A stretch of 64,000 bases of DNA from Longimicrobium sp. (GTDB lineage Bacteria; Gemmatimonadota; Gemmatimonadetes; Longimicrobiales; Longimicrobiaceae). The stretch spans positions 1 through 64,000 of the forward strand of contig DASUYB010000068.1 of assembly GCA_036377595.1 (NCBI GenBank). Direction: 5' to 3'. A program made the translations under genes and the position numbers. Below the pieces are notes generated by a model. The model searched no databases and was not told the origin of the DNA. It worked only from the letters and a program-made list of their open reading frames with translations. This document shows positions 52,942-61,085 of the stretch, in pieces. Numbering within the stretch: position 1 is the stretch's first letter; each line of letters begins with the position of its first letter.

Positions 52942-53862
52942 CTACCGCCCGATCTTCTCCTCCTGGGGGATGAGGGACTTGTGGATGCCGATGGCGGCGC
53001 GGGTGCCCTCGTACGCGGCGCGGATCACCAGGCGCGTGCCGGGGGTGATGTCGCCCGCGGCGTACACGCCGGGGACGCTGGTGGCGAAGTCCTTGTCCAC
53101 CTGCACGATTCCCTCGTCGTCCACCTCGCATCCCATGTCCTGCGGCAGCGTCGATCCCGGCCCTGTCGCGACGTGGAAGAAGAGCGCCTCGAACGCCTCG
53201 CTGGTGCCGTCGTGGAAGCGCACGCGCTCCAGCTTCCCGTCCGCCCCCTCCAGCGCCGTCACCGCCCTCTGGTTCACCCCGATCCTGTGCTCCCGCAGGG
53301 TCTCCAGCGCCTCGGCGGACATGTCCCTGGGATGGCTGTGGGTGAGCACGGTCAGGTCGTCGGTCCACGTCAGGAAGTAGAGCGCGTACTTCGCGATCGA
53401 CTCGCCCCAGCCGATGATGGCCACCTTCTTCCCGGCGATCGACGGCCCGTCGCAGTCCGGGCAGTGCCAGATGCTGCTGCCGTAGAAGTCGTCGAAGCCG
53501 GGGATCTCCGGCTTGATGTCCTTCAATCCCGTCGCGAAGAGCAGACGCCGCGCGCGGAAGACGCGGTCGTCCAGCAGCGTCACGCGGAAGTCGTCCTCCT
53601 CGCCCTCCACCGTCCTGACCACCGCCGCTTCGAACTCGGCGCCGGCGTTTGTGGCCTGTTGCCGGCCGATGGCGCGCAGCTCAAGCGGGCCCGGCTCGTC
53701 GACGCCGAAGTAGCCGTGCACCGCCCACGTCTCCTTGTTGCGCGGGTCCTGCGCGTCGAACAGGCGCACGCTGTGGCGATAGCGCGCCAGCCAGAGCGCG
53801 CCAGCCAGCCCCGCCGGCCCGCCGCCGATCACGATCACGTCGTACTCTGGGGATTCCGGCAT
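52942..53862 (-). CDS. thioredoxin reductase-like FAD/NAD(P) oxidoreductase
   Basis: 306 residues. The FAD-binding VIVIGGGPAGLAGALWLARY at the N-terminus, HCPDCDG with a CxxC redox pair (about residue 135), NAD(P)-binding VAIIGWGESIAKYALYF, and terminal VYAAGDITPGTRLVIRAAYEG identify the thioredoxin reductase family. The CPDC motif supports a disulfide reductase, though the partner is unknown. Start is taken at ATG 53862, which directly precedes the Rossmann fold. TTG 53910 would add 16 unsupported residues. Confidence 0.88.
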   Translation of the reverse strand: MPESPEYDVIVIGGGPAGLAGALWLARYRHSVRLFDAQDPRNKETWAVHGYFGVDEPGPLELRAIGRQQATNAGAEFEAAVVRTVEGEEDDFRVTLLDDRVFRARRLLFATGLKDIKPEIPGFDDFYGSSIWHCPDCDGPSIAGKKVAIIGWGESIAKYALYFLTWTDDLTVLTHSHPRDMSAEALETLREHRIGVNQRAVTALEGADGKLERVRFHDGTSEAFEALFFHVATGPGSTLPQDMGCEVDDEGIVQVDKDFATSVPGVYAAGDITPGTRLVIRAAYEGTRAAIGIHKSLIPQEEKIGR

Positions 53863-54024
53863 CCCGCGATCCGTCGAAGGTGTGACCAAGGTCCGTTCGC
53901 CGGGGTGCAATCGCCGCGCCGGGTGGGGAGCGCAATCGGCACGGAAACACGAATCCCCCGGAACGCCTGGGCGGGGACGCGCCGGCGCTCCGGAGGACGG
54001 TTCAGCCGCTCGGGACGGTCAGCC

Positions 54025-54318
54025 TCAGCAGGTGCCCGTGGGACAGTTGAGGGGGGAGCCCGTGGGACAGTAGGTGGTGCAGTTCGGGTCCGTGGGGTTG
54101 CACGCCCCGCACGTCTCGTACATGCAGGTCAGACCGTCGAGCGTGGGCATGCACTGCTCTTCGCGGCTGTCGCAGGCCAGGGTGTTGCAGTGGTCGCAGC
54201 TTTCGTCGCTGCAGTACAGCGTGATGAAGGCGTGGACGGTGCCGATCTTCTGCTCGTCGGTTCCGGTCACGAACGACTCCACGGACAGTGTTTCCAGCTC
54301 CAGGGTCAGCTTTTTCAT
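54025..54318 (-). CDS. Cys-rich RiPP precursor, pinensin/lanthipeptide-like
   Basis: 97 residues. The leader MKKLTLELETLSVESFVT has the K-L-x-L-x-x-L-x-V-x-S-F pattern of pinensin-type class I lanthipeptide precursors. The C-terminal two thirds contain twelve Cys (36, 41, 44, 49, 56, 65, 70, 73, 80, 84, 92, 97) interspersed with many Ser/Thr, the normal raw material for lanthionine rings. No dehydratase, cyclase or transporter gene lies in the window, so modification would need enzymes elsewhere. ATG 54318 gives the leader. It could instead be a simple Cys-rich secreted or metal-binding protein. Confidence 0.7.
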   Translation of the reverse strand: MKKLTLELETLSVESFVTGTDEQKIGTVHAFITLYCSDESCDHCNTLACDSREEQCMPTLDGLTCMYETCGACNPTDPNCTTYCPTGSPLNCPTGTC

Positions 54319-54508
54319 GGGATCCGTTCCGGATGGCAGGATGGGTGGGCGGCGCGTCCCCGCGATGGAGTCTACGGCAGATCCGTTCCGGCACCAATGC
54401 CGCAGGACAATCCGGTGTCGCATCCCCGTCGGTGCGGCGGTGGCGCGACGGTGGCGGCGTCGTAAGTTGTCGGGCGACTCTCATGGAGATGAAGACGGAG
54501 GTGCGGGC

Positions 54509-55201
54509 GTGATCGAAGCGGTGGTGTTCGACTTCGACGGGCTGATCTTCGACAGCGAGACGCACGAGTACGAGACCGTGCTCGAGCTGTTCGCCGAGCA
54601 CGGGGCCGAGCTGCCGCTGGAGGTGTGGGGCCAGTGCGTGGGCCGCGCGCCGGGGTTCTTCGATCCCTACGCCTACCTGGAGGAGCGCACCGGCGCGCGC
54701 GTGGACCGCGACGCGCTGGAAGTGCGGCGGCGATCGCGCTTCCACGAGCGGATCCTGGCGCACGGCGCCATCCCCGGCGTGGAGGAGGCGCTCCGCGCGG
54801 CGAAGTCGCTGGGCCTCCGGGTCGGCCTCGCATCGAGCTCCAACCGCGAGTGGGTGGAGCCGCAGCTGCGCCGCCTGGGGCTGTGGCACTACTTCGACTG
54901 CGTCCGCACCGGCGACGACGTGGAGCGCTCCAAGCCCGATCCCGAGCTGTACCGCAGCGTGCTGCGCTGCCTGGGCGTGGAGGCCACCCGCGCGGTGGCG
55001 TTCGAGGATTCGCCCAACGGCGCGCTGGCCGCCAAGCGCGCGGGGATGTTCTGCGTGGTCGTGCCCAACCGCGTGACCGCCGCGCTGGAGTTCGGCGAGC
55101 ACGACCTGCGGCTGGAGTCGCTGATGCAGGCCGAGCTGGCGGACCTGCTCGCGCGCATCTCCGCCGCGGCGGCGCGCGGCGATGCCGGCGACGTCTCCTG
55201 A
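54509..55201 (+). CDS. HAD-IA phosphatase (beta-phosphoglucomutase-like)
   Basis: 230 residues starting at GTG 54509 after an ACGGAGGTGCGG ribosome binding site. HAD motif I is FDFDGLIFDSET, motif II is GLASSSNREWVEPQL, the Lys is in RSKPDPELYRSVL and motif IV is AFEDSPNGALAAKRAGMFC. The DFDGLIFDSET and KPDPELY pattern matches the Pgm-beta/YcjU/phosphatase group of HAD-IA. Substrate unknown. The M28 peptidase starts 47 bp later and may share its transcript. Confidence 0.9.
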   Translation: MIEAVVFDFDGLIFDSETHEYETVLELFAEHGAELPLEVWGQCVGRAPGFFDPYAYLEERTGARVDRDALEVRRRSRFHERILAHGAIPGVEEALRAAKSLGLRVGLASSSNREWVEPQLRRLGLWHYFDCVRTGDDVERSKPDPELYRSVLRCLGVEATRAVAFEDSPNGALAAKRAGMFCVVVPNRVTAALEFGEHDLRLESLMQAELADLLARISAAAARGDAGDVS

Positions 55202-55248
55202 TCCCCATCACCCCCATCATCCGATCGACCCGATCCGGAGGACCTGAC

Positions 55249-56655
55249 GTGACCCTGCGCATCCGTGCGGCCGCGCTCCCGCTCGCCTTCTCCCTGCTCG
55301 CGATCTCCACCCTCTCCGCCCAGCAGCGGCCCGCGGCCACGTCTCCCGGCGCCGCGCCCGGCGGCGAGGACCCGCGCCTGCGCGAGATCGCCGCGGCCAC
55401 GCAGACCTCGCGCGTGGAGGCCGACATCCGGCGGCTGGCGGGCTTCGGCACGCGCCACACCCTCAGCGACACCGTCTCGCGCACGCGGGGGATCGGGGCC
55501 GCGCGGCGGTGGCTGTTCGACGAGTTCACCCGCATCTCCCAGGCGTGCGGCGGCTGTCTCGAAGTGCGCTACGTGGACGACGTCGTTCCCGGCAGCACCG
55601 AGCGCGGATCCCGCATCCCCCGCGACACGCGCGTGGTGAACGTCGTCGCCATCCAGCGCGGGCGGACGGATCCCAACCGCTTCGTCCTGGTCCAGGGGCA
55701 CTACGACTCGCGCGTGAACGACGTGATGGACAGCACCAGCGACGCCCCCGGCGCCAACGACGACGCGTCGGGCGTGGCCGTGGCGCTGGAGAGCGCGCGG
55801 GTGCTGTCGAAGTACCAGTTCGACGGCAGCGTCGTCTACGCCGCCATCGCGGGCGAGGAGCAGGGGCTGAACGGGAGCGAGATCTTCGCGCGCTTCGCCA
55901 AGGCGCAGGGATGGAAGATCGAGGGGGTGCTGAACAACGACATCGTGGGCAACTCACGGGGGATGCGGGGCGACGTGGACAACACCCGCGCGCGCGTGTT
56001 CGGCCCCGGCATCCCCGTCACCGCCTCGCAGGCGGAGCTGCGGAGATACCTGTACTCGGGGGGAGAGCTGGACACCCCGTCGCGCGAGCTGATGCGCTAC
56101 GTGGACGAGATCGCGCGGCAGTACGTGGCGAATCTCGACGTGATGATGGTCTACCGGCTCGACCGCTTCGGCCGCGGCGGCGACCACACGCCGTTCTTCA
56201 ACCAGGGCTTCCCGGCGGTGCGCATCACCGAGCTGTGGGAGGACTACACGCGCCAGCACCAGAGCCTGCGCACGGAGAACGGCGTCCGCTACGGCGACAC
56301 GCCCGACATGGTGGACTACGTGTACGTGGCGAAGATGGCGGCGCTGAACGCCACCTCGCTGGCGTCGCTGGCTTGGGCGCCGCCCGCGCCCGACAGCGTG
56401 TCCATCTCCGGCGCGGTGACGCCGAACACCACGCTGCGCTGGAAGGCGGTGCAGGCGCCCGACCTGGCCGGCTACCGCATCTACTGGCGCGAGCCGGAGA
56501 GCGCGACGTGGCAGTTCTCGCGCTGGGTGGGCAACGTCACCGAGGCCGTGCTCCCCGGGATCGTGATCGACAACTACTTCTTCGCCGTGGCCGCCGTCGA
56601 CCGCGAGGGTCACGAGAGCCGCGCCGTGTTCCCGGTGCCGGGTACGGGGCGGTAG
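55249..56655 (+). CDS. secreted M28-family zinc metallopeptidase
   Basis: 468 residues from GTG 55249 after GGAGGACC. Signal peptide at the N-terminus (LPLAFSLLAISTLSAQ). The M28 domain (about 60-390) shows the five zinc ligands: GHYDSRV, GANDDASGV, GEEQGLNGSE, NNDIVGN and GGDHTPF. A fibronectin-type III-like domain (about 385-465, with LRWKAVQAPDLAGYRIYWR) closes the protein. It should be an exported aminopeptidase, common among protein scavengers. It is followed by a CACGGAGG hairpin. Confidence 0.93.
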   Translation: MTLRIRAAALPLAFSLLAISTLSAQQRPAATSPGAAPGGEDPRLREIAAATQTSRVEADIRRLAGFGTRHTLSDTVSRTRGIGAARRWLFDEFTRISQACGGCLEVRYVDDVVPGSTERGSRIPRDTRVVNVVAIQRGRTDPNRFVLVQGHYDSRVNDVMDSTSDAPGANDDASGVAVALESARVLSKYQFDGSVVYAAIAGEEQGLNGSEIFARFAKAQGWKIEGVLNNDIVGNSRGMRGDVDNTRARVFGPGIPVTASQAELRRYLYSGGELDTPSRELMRYVDEIARQYVANLDVMMVYRLDRFGRGGDHTPFFNQGFPAVRITELWEDYTRQHQSLRTENGVRYGDTPDMVDYVYVAKMAALNATSLASLAWAPPAPDSVSISGAVTPNTTLRWKAVQAPDLAGYRIYWREPESATWQFSRWVGNVTEAVLPGIVIDNYFFAVAAVDREGHESRAVFPVPGTGR

Positions 56656-56663
56656 TAAGAAGA

Positions 56664-56738
56664 AATCACACGGAGGAAACGGAGGGAACGGAGGACCGAG
56701 CTGAGTTCCTCCGTTTCCTCCGTTCCCTCCGTGTGATT
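56664..56738. repeat. long hairpin repeat, CACGGAGG family
   Basis: 32-nt arms 56664-56695 and 56707-56738 are inverted copies with two A/G differences that would still form G-U pairs in RNA. Nearly identical to the element at 36069-36141. It directly follows the M28 gene and may act as its terminator. Confidence 0.87.
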
Positions 56739-56784
56739 CAGTGCTTTGGGGATTGTCTTGGGATGCATCAGTTATGAGAAAACG

Positions 56785-56819
56785 CGAGCGGGCAGGCTGC
56801 TTCGGCGCCTGCCCGCTCG
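56785..56819 (-). terminator. intrinsic terminator for the minus-strand lipoprotein gene
   Basis: 13-bp perfect stem CGAGCGGGCAGGC with a 9-nt loop. On the minus strand it is followed by CGTTTTCTC. It lies 32 nt after the lipoprotein stop codon. Confidence 0.8.
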
Positions 56820-56850
56820 TTCGTCGGGGGGATGACGGAGGTGCGCGCGT

Positions 56851-57720
56851 CTAGAACACCTGCCTCCAGCCATCGTACGTTCTCAGGGTGCCGCTGGGGC
56901 GGGTGGGCCTGCCGTGCCGGCTCGGGCTGGGATCCGACGCGTCGACGTGGTGGGCGCGGGAGAAGGGGTTCAGGTCGAACGCCCAGTTCCACAGGCCCGC
57001 CTCGAAGACGGTGCGCGGAAGCGGGACGCCCGTCCGCACGTTCGCGTATTCCTCGAGCTGCACCGGCTCCCCGTCCACGCTGACTTCCACGCGCTCCGCC
57101 AGCCACCACTGGTGGAGCAGGCGGTAATCCTCGAAGCGGATCTCCATCGTGCGCCCGCCCTCTGCGGGCTGCACCAGCCGCACGGGAACCAGGCGCCGCG
57201 CCTCGATCCACACCTGGTGCGTCCGCCCGGCCGTGTCGTTCGCGCTCAGCACGTACGCGGGCTCCCCCTCCCACTCCGCGGTACGCACGGTGCCGGGGAG
57301 AAAGCCCAGCTCCTTCAGGTCGTCCAGCGTCTCGCGGGTGTCCTGCACGTACACGTCGAACGCCACCGTCATCCGCGCGTCGTAGTCCTCGGCCTTCGTC
57401 GCGAGCCGCCGGTCGCGCACCACGAAGACACTGTCGCGGGTCTTGATCACGCCGTTTGCGCGCGAGGGGTCGGTCTCGATGCGGAGGTGCCCCGGGGCAC
57501 TCAGGTACTTCCGCCAGGTCTCCACCACGGCCTCGTCGCCGCGGCGCAGCGTGGTGCGCTGGTCGAGCACGACCGTGCGGAACCCCTGGCCATGATACCG
57601 TTCGCGCATTGCCATGATGAGCGACTCGGGGTCGCGGATCGCGTCCGCGGAGCGCGTGGCGGCGGGCGCACAGGCGGCCAGCAGGAGCGCGGCAATGACG
57701 GCGGTTTGAGATCGGAACAT
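56851..57720 (-). CDS. lipoprotein, LolA/outer-membrane-sorting-like
   Basis: 289 residues with lipobox LLAAC (Cys17). The mature region has the elongated beta pattern of LolA-like carriers: TVVLDQRTTLRRGDEAVVETWRKYLSAPGHLRIE, then TMEIRFEDYRLLHQWWLAERVE and VSVDGEPVQLEEY. The paralogue at 59171 shares many of these motifs. The two genes flank an AAA-winged-helix gene and were probably duplicated. Role unknown; lipid or lipoprotein binding is a guess from the fold pattern. The C-terminal SPSRHGRPTRPSGTLR is an extra tail not seen in the paralogue. Confidence 0.72.
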   Translation of the reverse strand: MFRSQTAVIAALLLAACAPAATRSADAIRDPESLIMAMRERYHGQGFRTVVLDQRTTLRRGDEAVVETWRKYLSAPGHLRIETDPSRANGVIKTRDSVFVVRDRRLATKAEDYDARMTVAFDVYVQDTRETLDDLKELGFLPGTVRTAEWEGEPAYVLSANDTAGRTHQVWIEARRLVPVRLVQPAEGGRTMEIRFEDYRLLHQWWLAERVEVSVDGEPVQLEEYANVRTGVPLPRTVFEAGLWNWAFDLNPFSRAHHVDASDPSPSRHGRPTRPSGTLRTYDGWRQVF

Positions 57721-57755
57721 GACTTCTACCGTGTGGGGGTCTGGAGAACGCAGCC

Positions 57756-59045
57756 TCAGTCCGCGCCGGGAGGAATGCCGAGCGCAATCAACACCTGTCC
57801 CGCCGGGCGGTAGAATACGCGCTTGCCCTCAGTCCGGCTCTGGACGACTAGACCTGACTCGCGGAGTCGTGACATCAGCCGGCTTGCACCTGACTGCCCG
57901 AGGCCTGTCGTCTGAGCGATTGCTGTCACATTCACTTCGCCGCCCATGCTCTTGCGAACGGCTTGCGACAGGTATGCCATGTCCGCCGCGCCGATCCGAC
58001 GCTCGATGCTCTTGGCGTATCGCGGTGCTGCTACGGCGACGATTCGCTCCGAGGTCATTGGCTCGATCCCTTCCACGCCCAGCGCCAGCGCAGCCGCGTC
58101 GCTGAGGAGCCGCAGGAAGTTCCTCAGATCGCCTTGGTAGAGCTGGTACAGCCCGGCCGCCACTTCGGGGTCTACCGGCGGCACCATTGCTGTCCGGTTA
58201 ACAGTGAGGAACGCGTAGCGGCGGCGAATCAGTTCGGAAACCTCGGCTTGCGTCAGCGCATTGAGGACGATGGGCTCGGGAAAGATCCCGGCCACCTGAT
58301 CGTACGCCCGAAAGACCGTATCGTCCACACCGGAGGCACCCGCGAAAATCCAATGAGCGCCGGGCAGCAGCAGGAAGTCCCGAAGATCGCGCATCAGCCG
58401 TGAGGCTTGAGACGCTTCGCTCTCGCTCAGGTTTTCGAGATTGTTGACGTGAAGGAGGATTCCGGTACTCAGCTCGCGCGCCAGCCTGTCCACCCCTTCT
58501 GCTACCACCTCGTAAAGGGTGCCGAGCGGCGCTTCCGCCGGAACGCGCCCGCCCTGGAACGATACGCCAACAGGACCGAGTGTCACCCCGCCCGCCATCG
58601 TATCCTCACCCTCCACAAGCCGTGCCGTGCGAGTCCAGAACGCATCCACAGGGAGCAGTGCCGCGGATCGCACGCGGAGAAGCACCCGCAGCACGTCGGC
58701 CACGAAGCTCAGGACTGTGCTGTCAGCCACGATCCGCACCGGCTCGGCGTGGGTGAGCATGCCGGCGCTGCTCAATTCGGCTTTGAGCTTGTTTACGAAG
58801 CTCGTCTTTCCGATCCCCGGTGCCCCTTCGACCACTATGCGCGAACTAGGGCCTCCTCCCAGTTGCCGTGCAGCCAGTCGCAGTTCGTCCTCACGTCCTA
58901 CGTGCAGCGTGATCGGGTAGAACGCTGCCGGATCGGACCTGAGTTCCTCCTGGAAAAACGGGTTTGCGGCAAGCCCGTATGTACTCCATATGTTTATAGG
59001 CGCTGTAACTTTCCCCTCCAATGGTTGGAGGGGCTCGGGGCGCAT
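57756..59045 (-). CDS. AAA ATPase with C-terminal winged helix
   Basis: 429 residues from ATG 59045 (longer starts up to 59090 are also in frame). It has an ATPase module, Walker A EGAPGIGKTSF near residue 60, followed by STGILLHVNNLENL as Walker B-like region, HWIFAGASG as sensor-1-like region and Orc/Cdc6-like downstream helices. The C-terminal region (about 350-429) is a MarR-like winged helix: NVTAIAQTTGLGQSGASRLM and SGLVVQSRTEGKRVFYRP. Such proteins may regulate transcription or replication in an ATP-dependent way. Four ATGCGCAT palindromes lie at and just upstream of its start, a good candidate for autoregulation. Confidence 0.75.
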   Translation of the reverse strand: MRPEPLQPLEGKVTAPINIWSTYGLAANPFFQEELRSDPAAFYPITLHVGREDELRLAARQLGGGPSSRIVVEGAPGIGKTSFVNKLKAELSSAGMLTHAEPVRIVADSTVLSFVADVLRVLLRVRSAALLPVDAFWTRTARLVEGEDTMAGGVTLGPVGVSFQGGRVPAEAPLGTLYEVVAEGVDRLARELSTGILLHVNNLENLSESEASQASRLMRDLRDFLLLPGAHWIFAGASGVDDTVFRAYDQVAGIFPEPIVLNALTQAEVSELIRRRYAFLTVNRTAMVPPVDPEVAAGLYQLYQGDLRNFLRLLSDAAALALGVEGIEPMTSERIVAVAAPRYAKSIERRIGAADMAYLSQAVRKSMGGEVNVTAIAQTTGLGQSGASRLMSRLRESGLVVQSRTEGKRVFYRPAGQVLIALGIPPGAD

Positions 59046-59073
59046 GATGCGGGTGCGGCGGGGACGAGACATG

Positions 59074-59126
59074 ATGCGCATAATGCGCATTATGCTTTAG
59101 TGCGTCAAGATGCGCATAATGCGCAT
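59074..59126. promoter_or_regulatory. four ATGCGCAT palindromes, candidate operator array
   Basis: ATGCGCAT occurs at 59074, 59083, 59110 and 59119. Each pair is nine bp apart, and the two pairs are 36 bp apart, forming two exact copies of the 18-mer GATGCGCATAATGCGCAT. They lie around the upstream starts of the AAA-winged-helix gene, as expected for binding sites of a dimeric regulator, possibly the winged-helix protein itself. Confidence 0.6.
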
Positions 59127-59154
59127 CATGCTTCACCACGCGCGGTGAAGCATG
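59127..59154. other. hairpin CATGCTTCACC/GGTGAAGCATG
   Basis: A perfect 11-bp stem with a 6-nt ACGCGC loop follows directly after the operator-like repeats and precedes the next minus-strand gene's 3' end. It may terminate that gene's transcript, or be part of the regulatory array. Confidence 0.55.
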
Positions 59155-59170
59155 ATGGCGGATGACCGGA

Positions 59171-59944
59171 TCAGTTCGAGGGATGCACGGCCGTGCTCCA
59201 TCTGTCCGGATCGAAGAGCGACGGGTCGAGGGGGACGTCGACGCGGATGTCGCTGTACTCCTCGCGCTGGATGCTCTTCCCGTCCACGAGGATGTCGACG
59301 GTGGGCGCCACCCATCCGCCACCGTACGGGCGGTAGTCGTCGAAGCGGATGTCGAGCGTCTTCGTGGTGTCGCCCCCGAACGGCTCGAGCGAGCGCACGT
59401 AGACCAGCCGCTCCGCGTCGACCCAGAACTGCTTGCTGTGCAGGTCGCCCGGCGCGGCGCCGACCACCCAGGTGCGCCGCCCCTGCCACGTCTCCGTGCG
59501 CAGCGGCGACATGGGGAAGCCCTCCTCGCGCAGGATCTCCAGCGACCGCTCGACCGGGAGCGCGTACACGTCGAAGCCCAGGATCATCAGCGCGTTGCGC
59601 TGCTGCACGCGCCGGTCCGCCCGCCCGCCGCGAATGCGGTAGACGCTGTCGTTGGCGTACAGCGCGCCGTTCCCCGCCGCGGGATCGCCGATCTCGATGC
59701 GCAGCCGGCCGGGCATGGCGCCGTACTCCTTCCACGTCTCCACCACCACCGAGTCGTTGGGAAGCCGGCGCGTGGTGCGCTGCGTGAAAGTGAGCGTGCG
59801 GTACCACTTGCCGGCGTAGCGGTCGTGCATGGCGCGCACGAGCGACTCGCCGTCGCGGATCAGCGCCGCGGACTGCTGCGTGGCGGCCGGCGCGCAGGCG
59901 GCCAGGACCAGCGCCGCTGCAGGGGTGATTCGGCTTCGGATCAT
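59171..59944 (-). CDS. lipoprotein, paralogue of 56851
   Basis: 257 residues, lipobox VLAAC (Cys17). Shares with the 56851 protein the motifs TFTQRTTRRLPNDSVVVETW and RFDDYRPYGGGWVAPTVDI, and the closing VDGKSIQREEYSDIRVDVPLDP. It is therefore a diverged duplicate, probably a periplasmic or outer-membrane beta-rich carrier like LolA. Start ATG 59944. No function can be asserted. Confidence 0.75.
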   Translation of the reverse strand: MIRSRITPAAALVLAACAPAATQQSAALIRDGESLVRAMHDRYAGKWYRTLTFTQRTTRRLPNDSVVVETWKEYGAMPGRLRIEIGDPAAGNGALYANDSVYRIRGGRADRRVQQRNALMILGFDVYALPVERSLEILREEGFPMSPLRTETWQGRRTWVVGAAPGDLHSKQFWVDAERLVYVRSLEPFGGDTTKTLDIRFDDYRPYGGGWVAPTVDILVDGKSIQREEYSDIRVDVPLDPSLFDPDRWSTAVHPSN

Positions 59945-60112
59945 GGTTGGCGCCGGTTCGTGGGAGACGGCACGATCGTGGACGGACGCGGAACGTAGCG
60001 CGGTCCCGCCGCGCGGAACAAGGTCGGACGACAGATTGTTGGATGGGATGGCGTCCGGCGCGGCGCGTGCATCCGCCGGCACGGGATCGCCACCGCACGC
60101 CTTTCGGGGGAG

Positions 60113-60934
60113 ATGAAGATGTACCGTCGAGCGTCCGTCGTCCTGCTGTTTGCCGCCGCGGCGTGCACGCGGCCCGCGCCCGTTGCGCCGGCACCCGCGC
60201 CCGCGCCGCCCGCCGACGAGCGGCGGATGCCGCAGCCGCCGCACCCCGTGCCCGTTCCCGAGAACTCGCCGCGGATGACGGCGGTGCCGCTGCCGCCCAC
60301 GGCCGCGGTGGGCGCCATCCACTGGTGGCGCAACTCGGCCGAGCGCACCGCCGCGTTCGTGCAGGCCTACCGCTGGGCCGGCGACCGCCTGCGCGAGCTG
60401 GCCGCGCGCGAGCCGCGCGGCACCTGGGCGGTGATCATGGACGCCGACGAGACGGTGCTGGACAACTCCACCTACCAGTTCCGCCGCAACCCGCAGGGCC
60501 AGGGCTACTCCGACGAGAGCTGGACGGCGTGGGTGAACGAGGAGGCCGCGCCCGCCACCCCCGGCGCGGCGGAGTTCACGCGGCTGGTGCACGAGCTGGG
60601 CGGGCGCGTGGCCATCGTCACCAATCGCGACGACCCCCTCTGCCCGCAGACGCGCGAGAACCTGCGGAAGGTGGCGATCATTGCCGACGCGGTGCTCTGC
60701 CGGGTCGCCGGCCGCAGCGACAAGAACCCGCGCTTCGAGCAGGTGCGCACGGGCACCGGCACCGGTCTCCCCGCGCTGAAGGTGCTGATGTGGGTGGGCG
60801 ACAACATCCAGGATTTCCCTGGCTTGACGCAGGCGGCGCGCACCCAGCCCGCCGCGCTGGCCGAGTTCGGCCGCACGTACATCCTCCTCCCCAACCCGAT
60901 GTACGGCTCCTGGGAGCGCAACCCGTTCCAGTGA
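60113..60934 (+). CDS. acid phosphatase, lipoprotein e(P4)/HAD class B-like
   Basis: 273 residues with a lipobox AAAC (Cys18) and a Pro-rich linker to residue about 60. The HAD core has MDADETVLDNSTYQ (motif I), VAIVTNRDDP (motif II-like) and WVGDNIQDFPGL (motif IV), the layout of class B / e(P4) acid phosphatases. They dephosphorylate nucleotides at the surface to salvage phosphate or nucleoside. GGGGGAG precedes ATG 60113. A stem-loop terminator follows. Confidence 0.9.
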   Translation: MKMYRRASVVLLFAAAACTRPAPVAPAPAPAPPADERRMPQPPHPVPVPENSPRMTAVPLPPTAAVGAIHWWRNSAERTAAFVQAYRWAGDRLRELAAREPRGTWAVIMDADETVLDNSTYQFRRNPQGQGYSDESWTAWVNEEAAPATPGAAEFTRLVHELGGRVAIVTNRDDPLCPQTRENLRKVAIIADAVLCRVAGRSDKNPRFEQVRTGTGTGLPALKVLMWVGDNIQDFPGLTQAARTQPAALAEFGRTYILLPNPMYGSWERNPFQ

Positions 60935-60956
60935 GCGGGATCGATCACGACGCGAG

Positions 60957-60985
60957 CCGCCCCCGGCCACACGGTCCGGGGGCGG
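60957..60985 (+). terminator. stem-loop terminator
   Basis: 10-bp perfect GC stem CCGCCCCCGG with 9-nt loop, followed by TTCGTATCT. It ends the acid phosphatase transcript. The T-run is weak. Confidence 0.65.
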
Positions 60986-61085
60986 TTCGTATCTGTCGGC
61001 GTCGACCTGTTATCGAGGGCTGGCGGCACCTTTTGTGACTCCATATCGTTCGTGTTGACTCCGTGCACCGCCCCGACAGATCAGA

